Origin: Acanthopleura granulata
Taxonomy: Eukaryota; Mollusca; Polyplacophora; Chitonida; Chitonidae
NCBI GenBank assembly: GCA_016165875.1
Contig: JABBOT010000001.1
Span: 16,258,876 to 16,322,875 of the forward strand
Length of the DNA stretch: 64,000 nt
Direction of reading: 5' to 3'
A program made the translations under genes and the position numbers. Below the pieces are notes generated by a model. That model did no database searches, was not told the DNA's origin, and worked only from the letters and a program-made list of their open reading frames with translations. Positions 57,959 to 64,000 of the stretch are shown here, piece after piece (position 1 is the first letter of the stretch; every line of letters begins with the position of its first letter).

Positions 57959-59263
57959 GAATGGCTTTTTCTGCTTCAATAAAACTTTCTACAATGGTAA
58001 TAACAGTGAACTTATGGTTAGGTACTTTAGTGCACATCTGCCAGATGCCTTCGGCCGCCTTGGCTTGTCACGGACGAACAGTCCACTTGTATTAGTACCA
58101 CTTTCATATAACTTCCAAACAATTGGATAATGATATATGAGTCACGCGCTGACGGCAGCCAATCGGAATTCTAGACTTCCGCCCACCTCTCCCATCCGTC
58201 CAGTTAAACACCTGTAGGTTTACCAAACAGAAAACATATGTACTCTCAGGCCCTGGAAAGAACCTTGTGTATTTTCAGCGATCTTTCAGCCAGTTTTTTC
58301 AAGACCATGGCGGTCTTTTAATTCATAATATCTCAGGAAAGGCTTGGAAACATGATATTTCATGAAATCTCTATTGAATTTTCATCAAGGCTGTAAAACA
58401 GGGGCATCAAGGGGCACCTTTGAAAGGACCTCTGGTTTTTCAGTGACTTTGACCTATTTTTTCAAGGCAATTTGAGTTGTATTTTATGACAGACATGTGC
58501 GCACGATATCCCCTAAAGACTTGAGGGCAATTTGCATCAAACATTTACTACAAAAGAACCTAGAATCTTTCAGAAATCCCTCTTCTTTTTATGGAATCAT
58601 TAACTGCTTTTCATCAAGGTCATTGGGCCTATACATGTATCTGCGTTACTTTTTAAACACGCCGCCTCTTACAAATGTATTTATTGGCGAGGGTTAGTTT
58701 AAGTGCATTGCAGGATATTTTTGTTGTTCTCTTCATTGGCTAAGTATACTCCATTCTCTATTCCCTGATACAGAAGTCGCAGAAGTGGCCTGTTGTGATA
58801 GATACACATGTACTTGTCCGAGACTCACACGCCCTTAGATTGTGAACGTGGCAGTTTGACACATATTACCTTTTTTTCAGACTAGCAGAGGTATAAGTGC
58901 ACTTCTTCTAGAGCAGATTTTTAGCTCTACTGACTACATCAAGATATATAATTCGTACTATCAATTTTTAACTTCGATCATCTGTTGTCCGCCTATCTGT
59001 CTTTTTATCCAGCACATGTTCATAAATCTTTCAAAACGCTACTAATTATGCAGTTTTCACCTGATCTCAATGAAACTTGGTTTAAATTTCGACTGCACCA
59101 AGATACATAATGGGTAGAATCGACAGAAATCACCAGAGGTAATTGGATATAGCCAAACAAACACAGAAACCAGACACACTCCTGGTGATATGGCCACGGG
59201 TCAGTTTCAGTACACAATGTTTAATGCGGTAGCAAACGACATTATGTTATCAACAATCAACGA

Positions 59264-59505
59264 TATATTTATTCATTCATTTGGTTGGAGCTTCACGCCG
59301 TATTTAAGAATATTTCATTTATACGACGACGGCCAGCATTATGGTTGGAAGGAGCCGGACAGAGCCCGGGAGAACTACCGACCAACCGCAGGTTGCTGGT
59401 AGGCCTTCTCACTTACATCCGGAGATAAACCCTACCTAAGCTTGACTCAGCGACTGCATAAGCGAGAGGTTCCTATATCATTGTTCTGCGTTAGGTACGC
59501 TACTC
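59264..59505 (-). mobile_element. Type 1 SINE (unit 4, intron 6)
   Basis: Orthologue of 5021–5260, with atacgacgacggccagcatt. Confidence 0.7.
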
Positions 59506-59676
59506 CAATAGTCACAGGGACCTTATTGTAATCAACACAGTCGTTGTGTTTATTAGTTTGGATTTATAAGTTCGATTTGAAACGCCAGGTATCGGTAACT
59601 GTTTACGTCTATTTATATTTTCTTGGACCTTAAACAACAATCAAATTTAGTCAGTTTTCCTTTATTTATTTTGTAG

Positions 59677-59988
59677 AGACGCATCGACATGTTGAAGATG
59701 GATACTGAAAGCAGTGAGTGGCCCACATTGAAAGCCGCTCTGAAGGATGGAGCTTTCGAAAACGTTACCCAACTCCTTCTCGAGGTCCACGGTCTTCTGA
59801 CACCTTCAAAATAGAGCCTTTTAGTCCAGCTGAATTATCTAAGAACTATAAGACAACTTGGTTATAGAATATTTTACGCTCACAAAAACCATGCTTGCAC
59901 TCAGAAGTATAACCCACTCAGTAAATCACCCCTTAAGACTAGCTGTTACGAGTTTCACATGATGAAAATACCTTCTTGTGTCAGTTAA
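59677..59988 (+). pseudogene. Gene 4 exon 7, motif decay and premature stop
   Basis: 312 bases. MDTESSEW replaces MDIEGSEW, and codon 46 is TAG (59812–59814) where the others have GAG downstream of TSK. The rest of the C terminus stays readable. Confidence 0.88.
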
Positions 59989-60519
59989 ATTTATGGATGG
60001 AGAAAACACGAATGTACAGGTCACATTGAATGAGAAAGCCAAAAGTAAATAAACATAATATAAAAAAACATAAATTCCTATAACGGTAAGAAATAGATGT
60101 TTTTGTGACTTTTTAAATTGGTTACAGCATTTACATATGTGATCTAGGTTAAAGCCGTAACCTTCAGCCAATCAGTAACAGTGTGTATGCAAATCATGAA
60201 CACCAAAATTAAACGGCCATTTAAATCTGGGTAAATTTCAACAGTTTAAACGTGATCTTGCAGAGGGTCTGAAGTTTGTTGAAACCCCGGTAGACTGTTC
60301 AGTATGACTTTGCGAATGCGTAGCTGAACAACGTAATTGGCCAGGACACAGTGAGCAGCCTGCTTGACAGAACATTCTAAATGCATGCCTCCTCCCATTG
60401 CTTTCCCACACGAAACAGGCAGTTGTTATACTTAAGCTGTACAATCAGAGTGGGAAGGATTTTTACTCCCGTATTAACCATATAAATTCATTATTTATGC
60501 TGTGTATTGCTCAATGATG

Positions 60520-60845
60520 TCATTGATTACCTGGAGCTAGGCCACACGGCCAAAGATATTGATGACCTGTAGCTAAGGGATGTAACCCACTGATGACCTG
60601 GGTGTAGGCGAAATACGGCACTGATGACCGAAAAGTGGGGTATATAAGCCACTGATGACCTGGGTGTAGGTGATCAAGATCTTGGGGATGTAAGGTACTG
60701 ATAAACGGGAGCAATGGGATGTAAGGCACTGATGACCAGGAACTAGGGAATGTAAGGTGTTGCTGACCTGGAGCTAGGATATGTAAGATACTGATGATCA
60801 GGAACTTTGAGATGTAAGGCACTGATGAATGGGAGCATGGTGATC
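60520..60845. repeat. 31-bp minisatellite (unit 4), single orientation
   Basis: Monomers like ggcactgatgaccaggaact. No inverted arm. Confidence 0.75.
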
Positions 60846-60849
60846 GGAA

Positions 60850-62320
60850 GTCAAGCATTGTGGACCGGGGGCAGTTAAATATGAAGGTTGAATAGGGGCT
60901 ATGTTTTAGGAGGTGAATATAAAAGTTTAAATTCTCGGTTTCACTGGAATTCTCTATTAACTGACTCGTGAGGGACCTCACATATGACGTCGTTGATGTT
61001 TATGGTCTTCATTTAACGTGTTCAGGTACTTCCCGTGTTCTTCATGAATAACAGACGACTAACTTCAGATATTCAGTCTATTGAACACCACACTATTATT
61101 TCCACATTTTATCGGGGTTTTACCTCAAAAGTTGCTTTATTTACTGGTCACCGTACTCAAGAATATTTCACCTATACGGGGGCATTATAGTGGGAGAAAA
61201 CCAGGCAGTAGAATCGCTTTAGTCGTACAACACCCGTAATTGGAGAAACACATAATCTGTAGCGCTTCACGATGCTATTACGGTCGTTATTAACGTTATT
61301 TTATAATGAAAATACTTGGGAGGTTGTTGCCAGGCCTTTAATTCAGACCTGTGTTAGGAAAATTTTATAACACCATGGTTGATGGAGGCAGCTTCTCGCA
61401 TTTCCCCGTTTATTGTTTGAGACGGCTTACCCGTTACCCGAGGGCTTACTGAGACAGTTCATTCTTTACCCGACGGCTGCTTAGGACGGCTTAACCTTTA
61501 TCCGAAGGCCGAATTTAGACAGCTTATCACATATTGTAATTATATAGTTAAAATGTCGAAAGTCGCACATAAACCATTTACACAGAGTGTTTGCTAGCCA
61601 ACTATGTTTGATAAATATCACAATAGACGTTGTTCGCCCCCTATATGTCACATGGTGTTTCGTGTTCCTGTCACTCATACGCGAAGCTTTTAGTTTAGCT
61701 CATGAACCTACCTGATCTATAAAGACCGTTTCATGTAATTTGCATATAAAGAGTTATTGGCGCCAGACAATCAAATTGGTTCGGCTTACATGTAGACTAG
61801 ATAGGTTTCCTCTGTAATGTGTCAAATGTATGTCGATCGTGTTCACACGGACCAAGTTTTGATTTAAACAACAAACAAAGGCAACACTGTAGTCTAAAGA
61901 ATGTTCCGTTTTACATAAATACTATTTTTCTTAACTTGGAAAAATCGTCACAAAATTTAGCCTAATAAACAATCTTGCTCTCTTTGTCCTTTATAAACGA
62001 GCATTTGCTGAGTCCATGGATTACATATATGCCGGTATAGACTGCTTCATCAATGGTCCATGAATGTTCGATTTTGAAGTGAGTTAATTCTCACCTGAAA
62101 TGTGAACAAAATATGGCATGTTGATTAAGACAAGCCCTCCTTTGTCATTTCTTCCTTACATTTATTGTTGTGCCTTCATTTTGGAGCAGGATTTCTTGTT
62201 TTTCCATTCTCCGCAAATAGAAAGATTGACAGGTTATGGACAAGTGGTCATAGGGTGCAATATCACCTTGAATACTCAGTATGGAATCAGCGTGTGGTTC
62301 ACAAATTATATATGAAATGA
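60850..62320. other. Intergenic part of unit 4
   Basis: Shared with units 2 and 3. It includes a SINE-like remnant at about 61138–61220. No coding sequence recognised. Confidence 0.45.
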
Positions 62321-62460
62321 GCCCTATTTATTTATTTATTTGTTTGTTTGTTTGTTTATTTGTTTATTTATTTTTTTATTTGATTAGTGTTTTACGCTGC
62401 GTAGTCAAGAATAGTTCTCTTATACGACGGCGTTTTGGCAAAATAAATATTGGAATCACT
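62321..62460 (-). mobile_element. Type 1 SINE 3' fragment with expanded TATT/TGTT tract (unit 4)
   Basis: About 60 bases of tattta/tgtttg repeats (62325–62383) replace the short tail seen in unit 1, followed by gtgttttacgctgcgtagtc. Confidence 0.68.
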
Positions 62461-62515
62461 CACAGATTCAATAAGATTATAAAGTTGTGTCTCTCATTCG
62501 TTTGAATACAAATTT

Positions 62516-64000
62516 TCCTCGCGGGCAGGAGATTTTGCTTCATTCCAGACTGTAGTACCTGACAAGAGCTCCCCGAGAAGGACTTTGCCTTGTACTCTAA
62601 CGGGTGCAATAAAACCAATGGGGTGGAATATCCTGTTCACCATAGACAAAATGCCACAATGAGAGAACGGTTTGAAGTCCTTTGATACTTGAAATGTGAA
62701 TTAATCAGAATTCAAACCCCATTTAAGATCTAAGCTGCGTTGTAAAGGAACAAGTTCTTGGGATCATTTCCGTGGTCATTGGATGAGAAAGCCTTCATGA
62801 CCTCAGCACGATTGGAAGCAATTTTATGTAGACGTAAATCCATTTCCCTTCCTCGGAGCCTGCTGAGTTCTCTTCATGAAGATCAATGGTGGCATCCACT
62901 GTTGGTTGGGCTGTCAGGGCTGTCTACGTCAACGAAGTCGACAACATCGCCGCCGAACTCGTCGCTCAGCGCCGTGGCTCAAACTGCAAATTTCCACTGC
63001 CGGCGATGGGCTACTCGAAAAAATGTGGACGCACCTGATTGAATATGTTTCATACATATATTTGAACAAAATAAAGAGTACAACTTAGAATATCATACAA
63101 GAACAATATAGATAATTACTAAATAGAATTTTTCAAGGATTACCGTCCAAATCCTGATGAAATATCAAGCTTCTAAAGGCGAGTCAGTCCACATAAATTG
63201 AAATCCACAGTTCATGTGAACTCTTCAATCGAAGGATGGCACTGGCCTACAAGTGACGAATGGTAGTAGGCATGGCACGCCGACGATGGTTTAAATCCAA
63301 CGGGCAGTGTAGGTACACTTTCCATGGTAGACAGGTAGATGATAGTGTCGGTGATACCGAGCAAGCCATGTATATTGCCTCTCAGAAAAAATAGCAAGTT
63401 GTGAAACATAACCTCAGAAAGTGCTACGTACAGAAAAATGAAGCACAAAATGACGAATGTCGAATGGCGTGAAAGCCTAATCTCCAATAACAATCCCCCC
63501 AAAATCCTTTCCAGTGAGTAAATATTACTGCTCGCTTTAAAACTGCGTCCGTCGCTCATATACAGAAATTAACGGGTACATATTTCCAGAATGTACGCTC
63601 TATGTACATGACACGAAACTCTTAAACACTCGACTGAATTACAGTACAGGCTATAACGTGTACAGTGGTAAAAATCTAAGTCATACTCTGACCCGATTAC
63701 AATACCAAAACAAAAAATATAATACAACATTTTTAAAGACGGAGTGCACAACAGCTGTTATTCCTGTACCGCAGCAATCTAAGGAAATTCTTATTATTTT
63801 CTATAATATGGAAGCTTTGGAACATTTTTTCGAAGCAGGATATCCAGGAGGCTGTTGGTAAGATCGGATCTAACATAGCACCACGTGATGTAATGACGCG
63901 TCTTACTTAATCAGGCTTCTTTGGGAATACACTCCAAAACGCATGGCACCATGCCTCTTCATCTCGTATAGATGGTGCAGATAGTTCTGCATGTCCCTTG
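62516..64000 (-). mobile_element. BEL/Pao pol fragment, linker copy 3 (cut by window end)
   Basis: Same layout as the other copies: RT end (62516–63045), interrupting segment (about 63050–63760) and the start of the pre-RT part. It shares the aattaatcag stop context. An extra deletion near 62920 removes the YVDD motif, and another near 62748 shortens the frame. Its presence implies that the array continues beyond the window. Confidence 0.78.

Larger units (their letters stand above)
50112..59988 (+). pseudogene. Gene 4: METTL24-like methyltransferase pseudogene
   Basis: Exon remnants: 50112–50228, 55069–55176, 56455–56573, 57262–57336, 57820–57958 and 59677–59988. Exon 1 is intact. Exon 3 has a 7-base tandem duplication (aaacttg twice) causing a stop, and its donor changed from gt to at. 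Exon 4 lost 13 bases, shifting frame before GDGGW. Exon 5 is open but diverged in otherwise invariant residues (CEVHSFDP to IQVHSFDP). Exon 6 lost its donor (cag|gt to cag|ga). Exon 7 has MDTESSEW in place of MDIEGSEW and a premature TAG at 59812. No functional product can be expected from the methyltransferase part. Confidence 0.88.
55010..62515. repeat. Unit 4 body of tandem duplication
   Basis: Matches units 2 and 3 from exon 3 onward, but with large losses. About 1.2 kb of intron 4 is missing between about 56820 and 56850, most of the region holding the 37-bp minisatellite is absent near 57455, and the 157-bp satellite is reduced to about one copy. Confidence 0.82.

Noticed and set aside
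1..64000. CRISPR array, operon or bacterial system
   Set aside because: The window is eukaryotic with spliced genes. The tandem repeats have no spacer structure and there are no associated genes.

Overview
The window looks like an animal nuclear genome, most likely a lophotrochozoan and probably a mollusc. It is AT-rich. Small exons with GT–AG junctions are separated by long introns. It carries many copies of two tRNA-derived SINE types of a kind I associate with mollusc genomes (recalled, not searched). There are also degraded BEL/Pao LTR-retrotransposon fragments, several minisatellites and microsatellites. I see no operons, CRISPR array, rRNA or convincing tRNA gene.

The window is a tandem segmental duplication with a period of about 17.7–19.3 kb. 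Four units each carry one plus-strand gene for a METTL24-like, FkbM-type SAM-dependent methyltransferase. Layout: 1–9006 is unit 1 (gene 1, exons 4–7, 5' part off the window). 9007–16741 is a unique 7.7 kb block holding exons 1–2 of gene 2. 16742–25978 is the unit 2 body (gene 2, exons 3–7). 25979–36057 is a 10 kb linker with a rearranged BEL/Pao element and exon 1 of gene 3. 36058–44826 is the unit 3 body. 44827–55009 is a second copy of the linker with exon 1 of gene 4. 55010–62515 is the unit 4 body. 62516–64000 is the start of a third linker copy, so a fifth unit may follow.

Gene condition falls across the array. Gene 2 gives a complete 308-residue protein in seven exons. Gene 1 is intact as far as visible. 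Gene 3 has a frameshift in its signal-anchor exon and a 45-base deletion that removes the acidic motif of the methyltransferase core. Gene 4 is a clear pseudogene with at least five independent lesions. Genes 3 and 4 use a first exon unrelated to that of gene 2. Both kinds encode a short N-terminal hydrophobic segment, so the intact products are probably type II membrane proteins of the secretory pathway with a luminal methyltransferase domain.

The linker retroelement was already dead and inverted before the duplication, because its copies share the same stops and the same RT-minus/integrase-plus arrangement. Shared sequence blocks conflict between units (1 with 4, 2 with 3, 3 with 4), which suggests exchange among units. 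Other oddities are a palindromic minisatellite in unit 1, a double hairpin unique to unit 4, and a 180 bp stretch identical between two otherwise diverged linker copies.
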